Positions 8,879-17,714 of a DNA stretch of 64,000 nt are shown here, in pieces (within the stretch, counting starts at the first letter, position 1; each line of letters begins with the position of its first letter). The position numbers and the translations under genes are program-made. Source of the DNA: Martelella limonii (lineage in GTDB: Bacteria > Pseudomonadota > Alphaproteobacteria > Rhizobiales > Rhizobiaceae); contig NZ_JABUOU010000003.1 of assembly GCF_013344475.1 (NCBI RefSeq), positions 62,001 to 126,000 of the forward strand, given 5' to 3'. The notes under the pieces were generated by a model. That model had not been told where the DNA came from, searched no databases, and saw nothing but the letters and a program-made list of their open reading frames with translations.

Positions 8879-8907
8879 GATAAACAGGAAGTACGCGGCA
8901 AAGTCAA
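8879..8907 (-). promoter_or_regulatory. Candidate sigma70-type promoter for ffh
   Basis: On the minus strand TTGACT (8902-8907) and TTTATC (8879-8884) are separated by 17 bases. They lie about 190 bases upstream of the ffh start in the 309-base gap between ffh and the MBL-fold gene. The -35 is close to consensus and the -10 is moderate. The rest of the gap shows nothing I can name. Confidence 0.5.
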
Positions 8908-9000
8908 GTCTTGTGGCCGGCCTGCCCATGGAACTTTCACGCCGGCTGCAACATATAACGGTATCCGCACCGCAACGGGGCAAGGAAGGCGTTACTTCAC

Positions 9001-10029
9001 ATGATACCGGCCAGAACCATTTTTCAACTCAAGAATCGCTATTACACCGGTCCGAAAAGCGACCATTTCGACGGGACGCTGTTCTTCAATCCGCAGGGCA
9101 TGAACCCGCCCGGTTTCCGCGAAGTCGTCAAATGGCAGGTGAACCACAAGAAGTCGCCCTGGCCCAAACATGTCGAACACCGCTACACGCCCGCAAAGCC
9201 GGACGAGCGGGTCACCGGCAATGGGATGCGGGTCACGTCCGTCGGCCATGCCACGCTGCTGATCCAGGTTGCGGGCGTCAATATCCTGACCGATCCGATC
9301 TACACCGAGCGCGCAAGCCCGCTCGATTCGCTCGGACCGAGGCGGGTTGCCAAGCCGGGTATCAATTTCGACGACCTGCCGCCGATCGACATCGTGCTGG
9401 TGACCCACAACCACTACGACCATCTGAGCCTGCCGACGCTGGAACGGCTCGACAAGGTCCACAAGGCCCGGATCATCACGCCGCTCGGCAATGACACCAT
9501 CATCCGTTCCAGGCTGCCCGATGCCGATATCACGGTTCTCGACTGGGGCGGCCAGGCGCCGTTGAAGGACGGCCTGCGCATCTTCGCAGAACCCTGCCAC
9601 CACTGGTCCGCGCGCGGCATCACCGACCGGCGCATGGCGCTCTGGGCCGCCTTCGTGATCGAGACGCCCGCAGGCCTGATCTACCATATCGGCGACACCG
9701 GTTTCGACGATGGCCGCCACTACAGGGCCGTTGCCCAGAAATATGGCGGCTTCCGGCTCGCCAACCTGCCGATCGGCGCCTATGAGCCGCGCTTCTTCAT
9801 GAAGAACGAGCATCAGGATCCCGTCGAGGCTGTCACCGGATTTCAGCTCTGCAACGCGGCCTATGCATGCGGCCACCATTTCGGCACGTTCCAGTTGACC
9901 GATGAGGCGATCGACGCACCGGTGAAGCTTCTGAAATCCGCCCTGAGAGATGCAGGCATCGATGAAAGCCGCTTCAACCCGCTCACGCCCGGCGAGGCCT
10001 TCGACATTCCGGAGACAGGCGAAAGCTAG
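9001..10029 (+). CDS. MBL-fold metallohydrolase (NAPE-PLD/UlaG-like)
   Basis: This 342-residue protein has a metallo-beta-lactamase fold. The metal motif is THNHYDHLS (HxHxDH) at about residue 138, preceded by VTSVGHATLLIQ and NILTDPIY, which is the layout of the bacterial N-acyl-phosphatidylethanolamine phospholipase D-like and UlaG-like group. Further ligands are likely in EPCHHWSARG and IGDTGFDDG. No signal peptide is seen, so a cytoplasmic phosphodiesterase is the best guess. The substrate is unknown. AAGGAAGG upstream supports the start. Confidence 0.8.
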   Translation: MIPARTIFQLKNRYYTGPKSDHFDGTLFFNPQGMNPPGFREVVKWQVNHKKSPWPKHVEHRYTPAKPDERVTGNGMRVTSVGHATLLIQVAGVNILTDPIYTERASPLDSLGPRRVAKPGINFDDLPPIDIVLVTHNHYDHLSLPTLERLDKVHKARIITPLGNDTIIRSRLPDADITVLDWGGQAPLKDGLRIFAEPCHHWSARGITDRRMALWAAFVIETPAGLIYHIGDTGFDDGRHYRAVAQKYGGFRLANLPIGAYEPRFFMKNEHQDPVEAVTGFQLCNAAYACGHHFGTFQLTDEAIDAPVKLLKSALRDAGIDESRFNPLTPGEAFDIPETGES

Positions 10030-10080
10030 AAAAGCAGGGGCAGACCATGTGCTGCGCGCCGACAGCATGCTGGACTTTTT

Positions 10081-10770
10081 TCAGCTTTTGAGCCGCGAGA
10101 GGCGTTTCGGGTCACAGAGATATTTCTCCGCATCCCGGCCGACCCAGCGCCGGGTACGGTCGTCAGAAAGCGCCAGACGCTGCGCGACCGCCATCGCCGC
10201 CTCATGACAGGCCATGTTGCGCATGCCGATATTGCGCAGCGCCCAGTTGACGGCCTTCTTGACGAAATTGCGATCGTCGCCGGCATGGGCTTCGATCAGC
10301 GGCAGGAAGGAAACAAAGGTTTCATCCGGCGCCTCCTTGCAATGAACGGCGGCGCCCGCGATCATTGCAAAGGCCGTGCGGCGGACGAATTCGCGGTCAT
10401 CTGCGGCAAAGCGGGCGATCATCGCCGGATCAAGGCCCGCCTCCACGAACAGGTCGGCGGCCATATCCACGGTCTCCCAGGACGTGAAATCTCCGGCGAG
10501 CGCAAACATCGTTTCGGCCGTGAGCCGGTGAGGATCAAAGGTCAGCAGGGCAAGCAGCTTCGCCTCGCGGACCGGACTTTGCCAAAGTTCCAGCGCGCGG
10601 GCATGATCGTTTCCGATTTCGCGGGCGATCTGGCGGAGGGCCGGATTGGAAAGCCCGATTGCGCTTTCGGTCCTGATGCCGACCCGGTCCATGCCGGCGA
10701 TCAGCGCAGGGTCTGCCCTTTCATTCAGGGCTGCGATCACAGCCTCCGCCGATGAACCACGTGACAGCAT
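10081..10770 (-). CDS. DNA alkylation repair protein (AlkD-like, HEAT-repeat)
   Basis: This 229-residue protein starts at MLSRGSSAEAVIAALNERAD. It has the all-helical HEAT-like pattern of the AlkC/AlkD superfamily, including GLSNPALRQIAREIG, LWQSPVREAKLLALL, SWETVDMAAD and FVKKAVNWALRNIG. The last of these is a strongly conserved AlkD stretch. AlkD removes alkylated purines such as 3-methyladenine. The frame stays open upstream to 11031, but that part overlaps the next gene and has no matching similarity. The transporter gene upstream may share its transcript. Confidence 0.85.
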   Translation of the reverse strand: MLSRGSSAEAVIAALNERADPALIAGMDRVGIRTESAIGLSNPALRQIAREIGNDHARALELWQSPVREAKLLALLTFDPHRLTAETMFALAGDFTSWETVDMAADLFVEAGLDPAMIARFAADDREFVRRTAFAMIAGAAVHCKEAPDETFVSFLPLIEAHAGDDRNFVKKAVNWALRNIGMRNMACHEAAMAVAQRLALSDDRTRRWVGRDAEKYLCDPKRLSRLKS

Positions 10771-10799
10771 TGTCTTGCCTCCAAAAGCAAGCGCGCCCG

Positions 10800-11693
10800 T
10801 CAACGCCCTCCCGATGGCATTGACAGGACGGCCTGGCGCTTCTTCAGCGCATGCTCGCGCCAGATGGTGAACAGGCCGGCACCCACGACGATCAGCGCGC
10901 CGATGATCATGTTGGTGGTCAGCGTTTCGTGAAACAGAAGCACGCCGAACAGCAGGCCATAGACGAGCTGCAGGTAGATGAAGGACTGGACCGTGACGGC
11001 CTCGGTGATTTCGAGCGCGCGGATCAGGCAATAATGGCCGGCAATACCGGTAAAGCAGAGCGCGATCAGCCAGAACCAGTCCACAAGCAGCAGTTCCTGC
11101 CAGAAGAACGGCCCGATCAGGCTGGTGACCGCCATGCCGACGATGCCCGTGTAGAACAGGCTGACCTCGGCGCCGTCATAGCGACCCGCAAGCCGGGTAA
11201 AAAGCGAATAGAAGGCAAAGATGCAGCAGCTTGCAACCGGGATCAGCGTGGCCGACGAGAACTGCTCTCCCAGCGGATCGATGATGATCAGCACGCCGAC
11301 AAGGCCGGTGATGATGGCGAGCCACCGACGCCAGCCAACCCTTTCGCCAAGGATGGGCACGGAAAGCAGCGCCACGACGAGCGGCGCGGCCATGAAGATC
11401 GACTGGCTCTGCGCAAGGCCCACGATCGCGAAGGAGAAGATCGAGACAAGGATCTGCACGACCAGGAGAAAGCTGCGCCCGATCTGCAGCCCGAGATGCT
11501 CGGTCCTGATCGCCGCGAAAAAACCGCCCTGCCCTCGTGCGGCCATCACCACCACAAAGGCGGCAAACGCCCAGAACCGCACCATGGCAATGAAGAACGG
11601 CGAATAGAGCGGCCCGAGGTGACGGGTGATCGCATCCTGCGCGGAGAAGATCGAGACCGCAGCAAAGGCAAGAAGGATGCCGGACACCTTCAT
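10800..11693 (-). CDS. EamA/DMT-family transporter
   Basis: This 297-residue inner-membrane protein has about ten hydrophobic segments arranged as two EamA repeats. It starts [27 protein letters not shown] and the second half contains the [21 protein letters not shown] pattern of the drug/metabolite transporter superfamily. The substrate cannot be read from sequence; many relatives export amino acids, nucleosides or S-adenosylmethionine. The ATG at 11693 was chosen because the longer frame to 11816 adds a polar, Arg-rich stretch unlike family N termini. The 276-base gap to dapF is a divergent promoter region with no element that I would defend. Confidence 0.82.
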   Translation of the reverse strand: MKVSGILLAFAAVSIFSAQDAITRHLGPLYSPFFIAMVRFWAFAAFVVVMAARGQGGFFAAIRTEHLGLQIGRSFLLVVQILVSIFSFAIVGLAQSQSIFMAAPLVVALLSVPILGERVGWRRWLAIITGLVGVLIIIDPLGEQFSSATLIPVASCCIFAFYSLFTRLAGRYDGAEVSLFYTGIVGMAVTSLIGPFFWQELLLVDWFWLIALCFTGIAGHYCLIRALEITEAVTVQSFIYLQLVYGLLFGVLLFHETLTTNMIIGALIVVGAGLFTIWREHALKKRQAVLSMPSGGR

Positions 11694-11969
11694 GCCAGCG
11701 CTCCAGCCCGCGCGGCGGGACTTGAGGGACGGTTCGGATCGATGGCGCTGGCGGGCATTTCCGGTGGACTTTCGAAGGCTGGGCCCCTGGGGCAAGCCGC
11801 ATTGGCAGTATCTCACGGCGAACTAATCACGAATAAGGGCGCCGGCAAAGGCCGCGTTGAAAGCTTGCGGTTCTCCCCAGCCGAATTTTGCCGATTTTGG
11901 TGCGGCACAATGGTGACGCCGCCGCGATATCACCCTATAAGCTGCGCTGACAGCAACGGAGAGCCGACG

Positions 11970-12860
11970 ATGGCGGACCGCGACAATCTTGCGCCGATGA
12001 TGCGGATGAACGGGCTTGGCAACAAGATCCTTGTGATCGACATGCGCGGCCGCAACGACAAGGTGACCCCGAAGGCTGCCATGCGCCTCGACTCCGATCC
12101 CGACACCGCATTCGACCAGATCATGGCGCTTTACGATCCGCGCGAGGACGCGCCAGACGGCTGGATCGACATTCTGAATTCCGATGGCTCGATGGCGCAG
12201 ACCTGCGGCAACGGCACGCGCTGCGTCGTCGAGTATCTCCATGCCGGCGATGGCCGCAGCCATTTCGACTTCCGCACGATTGCCGGGCGGCTGGTTGCCG
12301 ACCATTTCGGCGATGGCCGGATTTCGGTGGACATGGGACCGCCCGAATTTGCATGGGAAAAGATCCCGCTTGCCGGCACGCCCGGGGACACGACCCATAT
12401 CGCCCTTCCCGAACCGCATGAAGGCGACCCGGCGCTGCAGCGTTTTTCGGCCGCCTCCATGGGCAATCCGCACGCGGTGTTCTTCGTCCCCCGCGATGTC
12501 GAAAGCTACGATATCCTGAATTTTGGCCCCCGCTACGAGCATCACAAGATGTTTCCCGAGCGTGCCAATATCTCGCTCGCGCAGGTCACCTCGCCATCGT
12601 CGCTGTCGCTGCGAACCTTCGAACGCGGTGCGGGCCTGACGCTTGCCTGTGGTTCCGGCGCCTGCGCTGCCGCCGTGACGGCGGCGCGCACCGGCCGAAC
12701 CGGACGCAAGGTCACCGTCTACCTCCCCGCCGGTGCGCTTGAGATCGACTGGCGTGAGGAAGACGGCCACGTGATCATGACCGGGCCTGCCGAGCGCGAA
12801 TGGGCGGGAAGCGTTGACCCCGAGACCGGGGATTGGACACGCGCCTGGCTGCAACCTTAG
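11970..12860 (+). CDS. dapF: Diaminopimelate epimerase
   Basis: This protein has 296 residues. It interconverts LL- and meso-diaminopimelate for lysine and peptidoglycan synthesis without a cofactor. Both catalytic cysteines are present: [11 protein letters not shown] in the first half and [12 protein letters not shown] in the second, the two-Cys acid/base pair of the family. [17 protein letters not shown] is the usual N terminus with GN. The start was set at MADRDN, with ACGGAG (11957-11962) upstream. The gene heads the plus-strand series that leads to mtaB and ftsY. Confidence 0.96.
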   Translation: MADRDNLAPMMRMNGLGNKILVIDMRGRNDKVTPKAAMRLDSDPDTAFDQIMALYDPREDAPDGWIDILNSDGSMAQTCGNGTRCVVEYLHAGDGRSHFDFRTIAGRLVADHFGDGRISVDMGPPEFAWEKIPLAGTPGDTTHIALPEPHEGDPALQRFSAASMGNPHAVFFVPRDVESYDILNFGPRYEHHKMFPERANISLAQVTSPSSLSLRTFERGAGLTLACGSGACAAAVTAARTGRTGRKVTVYLPAGALEIDWREEDGHVIMTGPAEREWAGSVDPETGDWTRAWLQP

Positions 12861-12866
12861 ATGTAT

Positions 12867-12898
12867 ATTCTGATCAGAATTCGCGTATGATATCGCGA
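12867..12898. promoter_or_regulatory. Double dyad upstream of the tandem membrane genes
   Basis: Two adjacent inverted repeats occupy the 51-base dapF to membrane-gene gap. ATTCTGATCAGAAT (12867-12880) is a perfect 14-base palindrome. Immediately after it TCGCG (12881-12885) pairs with CGCGA (12894-12898) around TATGATAT. A TATATT hexamer (12864-12869) overlaps the first dyad. The GTG start of the next gene follows at 12912. This looks like an operator region, but no regulator is known. Confidence 0.45.
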
Positions 12899-12911
12899 AC
12901 AAGAGGGCACC

Positions 12912-13424
12912 GTGATCAACCGCAGCGCTGACAGTGACGACACTCTCCAAGAGGAGACCCGGCATCACGGCGGCGTGTTTGGTCATGCGCTTTCGCAGCC
13001 GTCAGCGCCGGCCATTGCGTTCTTCCTGATCAATTTCGTTTTGCCTGCGCTTTTCTATTTTCTGGTTTCGCGCACGATTTTCTCGATCAGCAATCTCGGG
13101 GAAACGATCGACAAGGGTTTTCCGTTCTTGAAGACCGCTGTGATCGTGGACATTGCGGTGCGACTGGTGTGCTTTTCAGCGCTTCAGTGGATGAACCTCA
13201 AGGCCGCACGCTGCTATCCGGCAGGGGGAACAATCTTCCTTGCGATCTTTGCGCTCAATTTCCTTGCATTGCCGACCGGCATCTGCGGTTTCATTCCAGC
13301 CCTGTTCAACATCCTGCCCGTCTGGACGGACATCATACCGCAGAGCTGGATGCTTGCGCGCTCAGGTGCCCTATCACCCCTTTCACTGCTGCTGACGCTG
13401 ACGGGCGGCCAGTTCATTCTGTGA
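12912..13424 (+). CDS. Small membrane protein, first of a tandem paralogous pair
   Basis: I do not recognise a named family. This 170-residue protein has a polar N terminus and three to four hydrophobic stretches (about 34-57, 73-92, 106-135 and 153-165). It shares with the next gene the block NLKxxxxYP, then exactly 12 residues, then NFLALP, here at about 95-121. The start is GTG with AAGAGGG in front. It follows the double dyad and precedes its paralogue by 12 bases, so the two are probably made together. The function is unknown; an inner-membrane complex of two related subunits is possible. Confidence 0.7.
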   Translation: MINRSADSDDTLQEETRHHGGVFGHALSQPSAPAIAFFLINFVLPALFYFLVSRTIFSISNLGETIDKGFPFLKTAVIVDIAVRLVCFSALQWMNLKAARCYPAGGTIFLAIFALNFLALPTGICGFIPALFNILPVWTDIIPQSWMLARSGALSPLSLLLTLTGGQFIL

Positions 13425-13436
13425 GACCATAGAGCC

Positions 13437-13943
13437 ATGGCGAGCCCCTCAGAACGTCTTTCGACATATATCAGAACCCGGCTCGACCACGCACGCCGCA
13501 GAGATGAGCCGTTCATAGAAACGCTTGTCAGCAAGGCCAGAACGATCGATCCGGCGTTGAGGACGCTATTCTGGGCCAATTTCATCATTCCGGCCGTCTT
13601 CACGCTCTTTATCCGCCGCATCGGGTTCTGGGTGCAGATGGCGGCCACAGCGCCTCTCGGCGCGGTGGCAGACGGCGCGGCAGACCCGCTCTACGCCGAA
13701 AAGACCAGATCCTTCGTGCTGCAGTATTTCACGGCAGAGCTGCTGATACTGACATTCATCGTCGTGCAGGCGATCAATCTGAAATCCATGCAGTCCTATC
13801 CCGAGCGCCGCCGGCTGTTGCTGTTCGTGTTCGCCGCGAATTTTCTCGCTCTTCCGCTCGGCGGGGTCGGAATACTGCCGATGCTCTTCAGCTTCCCTTT
13901 TGATGCCGCGACAATCGCAATCAATCTCTGGCGGTTTTACTGA
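13437..13943 (+). CDS. Small membrane protein, second of the tandem pair
   Basis: This 168-residue protein is related to the preceding one: FWANFIIPAVF matches FFLINFVLPALF, and INLKSMQSYP...NFLALP...GILPMLF (about 113-152) matches the same block with identical spacing. The N terminus is basic (RTRLDHARRRDE). About three hydrophobic segments are visible. It begins 12 bases after its neighbour. mtaB follows after 59 bases. No enzyme motif is present and I cannot assign a role. Confidence 0.7.
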   Translation: MASPSERLSTYIRTRLDHARRRDEPFIETLVSKARTIDPALRTLFWANFIIPAVFTLFIRRIGFWVQMAATAPLGAVADGAADPLYAEKTRSFVLQYFTAELLILTFIVVQAINLKSMQSYPERRRLLLFVFAANFLALPLGGVGILPMLFSFPFDAATIAINLWRFY

Positions 13944-14002
13944 CGGCCTTTCATTTGGCGGCCGACTGCGCCATATAGCGGGCGAACCGGAACCCGAGAC
14001 AG

Positions 14003-15265
14003 ATGACCGTCCGAACCCTGACATTCGGCTGCAGGCTGAACACCTATGAGAGCGAAGTCATGCTCAAGGCCGCGAACGAAGCGGGGCTTGAGGATGCGAT
14101 CCTGGTGAATACCTGCGCGGTGACCGGCGAGGCGGTGCGACAGGCGCGGCAGGCGATCCGGAGGGCGCGCCGGGAAAACCCGAAGACGCGGATCGTCGTG
14201 ACGGGCTGTGCAGCGCAGACCGACAAGGCGCGTTTCGCGGCGATGCCCGAGGTCGACGCGGTGCTCGGCAACGCGGAAAAGCTCGTCGCCGATCACTATC
14301 GCGCGCTGCCGGATTTTGGCGTTTCGGCGGAAGAAAAGCTGATCGTCAACGACATCATGAGCGTGACCGAGACCGCGCCGCAGATGGTCGAGAGCATTGA
14401 CGGGCATGTCCGCGCCTTCCTGCAGGTGCAGAATGGCTGCGACCACCGCTGCACCTTCTGCATCATACCCTATGGCCGCGGCAATTCGCGCTCGGTTCCC
14501 ATGGGTGCGGTGATCGATCAGGCCCGCACGCTTGCGGAACAGGGCTACCGAGAAGTGGTGCTGACCGGCGTTGACGCGACCTCCTACGGCGCGGACCTTC
14601 CCGGACAACCCTCGCTCGGCCTGCTTGCAAAGACGCTTTTGAAACAGGTGCCGGAGATTGCCCGGCTCAGGCTCTCCTCGATCGACAGCATCGAGGTCGA
14701 CCATCATCTCCTCGATCTTCTCGCCGACGAGCCGCGCTTCATGCCGCACCTTCATCTGTCGCTGCAGCATGGCGACGACCTGATGCTGAAGCGGATGAAG
14801 CGCCGGCATCTGTCGGCCGATGCGCTGGCCTTTATCGCAAAGGCGCGGGAACTGCGCCCCGGCATCGCCTTTGGCGCCGATTTCATCGCCGGCTTTCCGA
14901 CCGAGACGGAAGACCATTTCGTCAATCTGGTGCGCTTTGCCGAAGAGGCCGATATCGCCCAGCTTCACGTCTTCCCTTATAGCCCCCGCCCCGGCACGCC
15001 TGCCGCCCGGATGCCGCAGCTCGACCGGGTGGTGGTGAAGGAACGGGCGCGGCGGCTGCGCGAGACCGGCGAACGGCTGAAGGCCGGCCATCTCGAAGCC
15101 ATGACCGGTGCGACGGTAACGGTGCTGACCGAACGCGGCGAAAACGGCCATAGCGAGAACTTCACCCCGGTACGGACCGCTGGCCTTGAGCCCGGCCGGT
15201 TCGTGAGCGCACGCATCACCGGCCATGACGGCAAGCGGCTGACGGCGGAATTTGCCCCCGTCTGA
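14003..15265 (+). CDS. mtaB: tRNA t6A37 methylthiotransferase MtaB
   Basis: This 420-residue radical-SAM enzyme converts t6A37 to ms2t6A in tRNAs reading ANN codons. The N-terminal methylthiotransferase cluster uses Cys10 (FGCRLNTYESE), Cys38 (VNTCAVT) and Cys69 (VTGCAA). The radical-SAM motif CxxxCxxC is at Cys146, Cys150 and Cys153 (NGCDHRCTFCIIPYGRG). A TRAM-like end follows. FGCRLNTYES distinguishes MtaB from MiaB and RimO. The gene lies between dapF and ftsY, as in many Rhizobiales. A Sua5/TsaC gene that makes the t6A precursor is present at 33484. Confidence 0.95.
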   Translation: MTVRTLTFGCRLNTYESEVMLKAANEAGLEDAILVNTCAVTGEAVRQARQAIRRARRENPKTRIVVTGCAAQTDKARFAAMPEVDAVLGNAEKLVADHYRALPDFGVSAEEKLIVNDIMSVTETAPQMVESIDGHVRAFLQVQNGCDHRCTFCIIPYGRGNSRSVPMGAVIDQARTLAEQGYREVVLTGVDATSYGADLPGQPSLGLLAKTLLKQVPEIARLRLSSIDSIEVDHHLLDLLADEPRFMPHLHLSLQHGDDLMLKRMKRRHLSADALAFIAKARELRPGIAFGADFIAGFPTETEDHFVNLVRFAEEADIAQLHVFPYSPRPGTPAARMPQLDRVVVKERARRLRETGERLKAGHLEAMTGATVTVLTERGENGHSENFTPVRTAGLEPGRFVSARITGHDGKRLTAEFAPV

Positions 15266-15373
15266 GCCCGGTTTTACCGTGCGGCGCGTTGACAAGCCTC
15301 CTCCGCAACACGGATATAGGGGCAACATGCTTGCGGCCGGTGCGCGACCGGCCCGAAACAGGAAAAAATTCCC

Positions 15374-16795
15374 ATGGCCCTTGGCTTCATGAAAAACGTC
15401 TTCAGCTTCGGCAGGAAACAGGCCGCGGAAGAGCAGAAACCCGAGGAACCGGTTTCGCCTGAAGAAGCCGTTGAAGCAGACGCCACGTCGGCCGAAAAGA
15501 CGGCTGAAGACGCCCGCCTGACGGAGGCGGACGCCGCCCCGCAAACGCCCGCCGAGGAAGACAGCATCGACCCCTGGGACGATGACAGCATTGTTGGCGG
15601 CGTGGTGGGACCGGGCAGCAGGGAAGAGACCGCACCGGAGACGCCGCCTGAGGCGCCGGCTCCGACAGTCACTGAAGCCATCGAGAGGCCTGTAGAAGCA
15701 CCGAAAGCTGTGGTGCCTCCGGAAGCAGCGCCGGTCGAGGCCAGCGCTCCGCAAGAACAGCCTGAGGAAGAGCCCGCTGCCGAACAGCCCGCCATCCGCA
15801 ACCAGGGTTTCGAAATCGTCACCGGACCGAAGGTCGAGACGCCGCAGCCGCAGCCGGCAAAGCGAGCCTCCTGGTTCCAGCGCCTGCGCGCCGGGCTGTT
15901 TCGCACCTCGCAGCAGCTTTCCGGCCAGATCGCAGCGCTCTTTACCAAGCGCAAGCTCGACGAGGATGCGCTGGAGGAGCTGGAAGACCTGTTGATCCAG
16001 GCCGATCTCGGCGTCGAGACCGCTATGCGGATCACCGATACGCTCTCGTCCGAGCGTTATGGCAAGGATGTCAGCGGCAATGATGTCGTCCGCATCATGG
16101 CGGGCGAGATCACCAAGGTGCTGACCCCGGTGGCAAAACCGCTGCAGCTCGACCTCTCGCACAAGCCGCATGTGATCCTGGTCGTCGGCGTCAATGGCAC
16201 CGGCAAGACCACAACGATCGGCAAGCTTGCGGCGAAGCTGACGCGCGCTGGGCTGAAGGTGACGCTTGGGGCGGGCGATACGTTCCGTGCGGCCGCCATC
16301 GAGCAGCTGAAGATATGGTCGGAGCGCACCGGCGCGGAATTCGTCGGCACCAAGCTTGGCGCGGATGCCGCAGGCCTTGCCTATGACGCCTTCAAGCGCG
16401 GGCAGGAAAACGGCTCCGACGTCGTGATCATCGACACCGCCGGCCGTCTCCAGAACAAGGCGGAGCTGATGGACGAGCTCGCCAAGATCGTGCGTGTGCT
16501 GGGCAAGCTCGACCCCGACGCGCCGCACACCGTGCTGCAGACGCTTGATGCCACCACCGGCCAGAACGCCATGAACCAGGTGGAGATCTTCCGCAATGTC
16601 GCGGGCGTTTCCGGCCTCGTCATGACCAAGCTCGACGGCACGGCGCGCGGCGGCATCCTGGTGGCGATCGCCGCGAAACACAAGCTGCCGGTCTATTTCA
16701 TCGGCGTCGGCGAAGGCATCGACGATCTCGAGCCCTTCGAGGCGGCCGAATTTGCCGAGGCGATTGCCGGACGGCAGGTGGAAGAGCAGGACTGA
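15374..16795 (+). CDS. ftsY: Signal recognition particle receptor FtsY
   Basis: This 473-residue GTPase docks the SRP-ribosome complex at the membrane. Residues about 15-160 form a long acidic Glu/Pro/Ala-rich region typical of the FtsY A domain. The NG domain follows, with WFQRLRAGLFRTSQQLSGQI, GVNGTGKTTTIGKLA (about 272-286), DTAGRLQNK and TKLDGTARGG. It ends with IGVGEGIDDLEPF. It pairs with ffh at 7150-8691. The A domain is acidic and repetitive, so its exact sequence is less conserved. Confidence 0.96.
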   Translation: MALGFMKNVFSFGRKQAAEEQKPEEPVSPEEAVEADATSAEKTAEDARLTEADAAPQTPAEEDSIDPWDDDSIVGGVVGPGSREETAPETPPEAPAPTVTEAIERPVEAPKAVVPPEAAPVEASAPQEQPEEEPAAEQPAIRNQGFEIVTGPKVETPQPQPAKRASWFQRLRAGLFRTSQQLSGQIAALFTKRKLDEDALEELEDLLIQADLGVETAMRITDTLSSERYGKDVSGNDVVRIMAGEITKVLTPVAKPLQLDLSHKPHVILVVGVNGTGKTTTIGKLAAKLTRAGLKVTLGAGDTFRAAAIEQLKIWSERTGAEFVGTKLGADAAGLAYDAFKRGQENGSDVVIIDTAGRLQNKAELMDELAKIVRVLGKLDPDAPHTVLQTLDATTGQNAMNQVEIFRNVAGVSGLVMTKLDGTARGGILVAIAAKHKLPVYFIGVGEGIDDLEPFEAAEFAEAIAGRQVEEQD

Positions 16796-16954
16796 AGAGC
16801 GGCCGCTCCAGTGCGTGCGCATTTGTCCGGCTGGCTGAACGCGACCGACAGAAGCCGTTTTTCAGCCACATAAACCCAAATTCGCCGCTTTTGGGGTTGA
16901 TGAGGCGCAGCCGACAGGCCAATTACGACACTGACCAATCCATCCGGCGGGACC

Positions 16955-17602
16955 ATGACCGAGCAAACCAAGAAACTCACGACTGCGCAAAAGGAAGAGC
17001 CCTTCCTGAAGCTCGCCTTCGAACTCGGCCCGCTGCTGGTGTTCTTCTTTGCCAATTTCCGCGGCGAATGGCTGCTGAAGACCTTTCCCGTGCTTTCAGT
17101 ATTCGGCACGCCGCTTCTGGTGGCAACGGGCCTGTTCATGATTGCCACCGTGATCTCGCTGGTCGGCTCGCGCATCGTGCTCGGCAGCGTGCCGCTGATG
17201 CCGCTGGTTTCCGGCGCGGTGGTGATGGTGTTCGGCGCGCTGTCGATCTGGCTGCAGGACGAAACCTTCATCAAGATGAAGCCGACCATCGTCAACGGCC
17301 TGTTTGCGGCCGTGCTGCTGGGCGGGCTTGTCTTCGGGCGTTCGCTGCTGGGCTATGTCTTTCATTCCGCCTTCAAGCTCGACGATGAAGGCTGGCGCAA
17401 GCTGACCTTCCGCTGGGGCCTGTTCTTCGTGTTCCTGGCAATCCTGAACGAGGTGGTCTGGCGCAATTTCTCGGCCGATTTCTGGGTGAACTTCAAGGTC
17501 TGGGGCACGATGCCGATCACGATCTTCTTCACCCTCTGCCAGATGCCGCTGATCACGCGCCACACGGTGAACCCTGCCGACGAGGAGACGGTGGAACACT
17601 GA
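16955..17602 (+). CDS. yciB: Septation protein A / YciB-family membrane protein
   Basis: This 215-residue inner-membrane protein has about five to six hydrophobic helices. [19 protein letters not shown] at the N terminus, [22 protein letters not shown] in the middle and [21 protein letters not shown] at the end are the recognisable blocks of the IspZ/YciB family. It is implicated in septation and envelope integrity, with an uncertain biochemical role. It follows ftsY by 159 bases on the same strand, as in related genomes. Confidence 0.92.
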   Translation: MTEQTKKLTTAQKEEPFLKLAFELGPLLVFFFANFRGEWLLKTFPVLSVFGTPLLVATGLFMIATVISLVGSRIVLGSVPLMPLVSGAVVMVFGALSIWLQDETFIKMKPTIVNGLFAAVLLGGLVFGRSLLGYVFHSAFKLDDEGWRKLTFRWGLFFVFLAILNEVVWRNFSADFWVNFKVWGTMPITIFFTLCQMPLITRHTVNPADEETVEH

Positions 17603-17714
17603 GTGTTCCCGTCATCACGCCGCTTCGGCCATGGCCCTGCCCTTGCGGTGATTTCACCGGGCTTCGAAATGCGTTAGACAGAACGCGACACATTCAATTC
17701 CATGCGAGGCGACG

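Noticed and set aside
10851-11969. Upstream extension of dapF
   Set aside because: The dapF frame stays open for more than 1 kb upstream, but that part is antisense to the EamA transporter. The ATG at 11970 has a ribosome site and the expected DapF start.
13937-16822. A minus-strand open frame of about 960 codons
   Set aside because: It is antisense to mtaB and ftsY, both of which are certain. The frame has repeated Arg/Leu/Gly runs and no recognisable fold.
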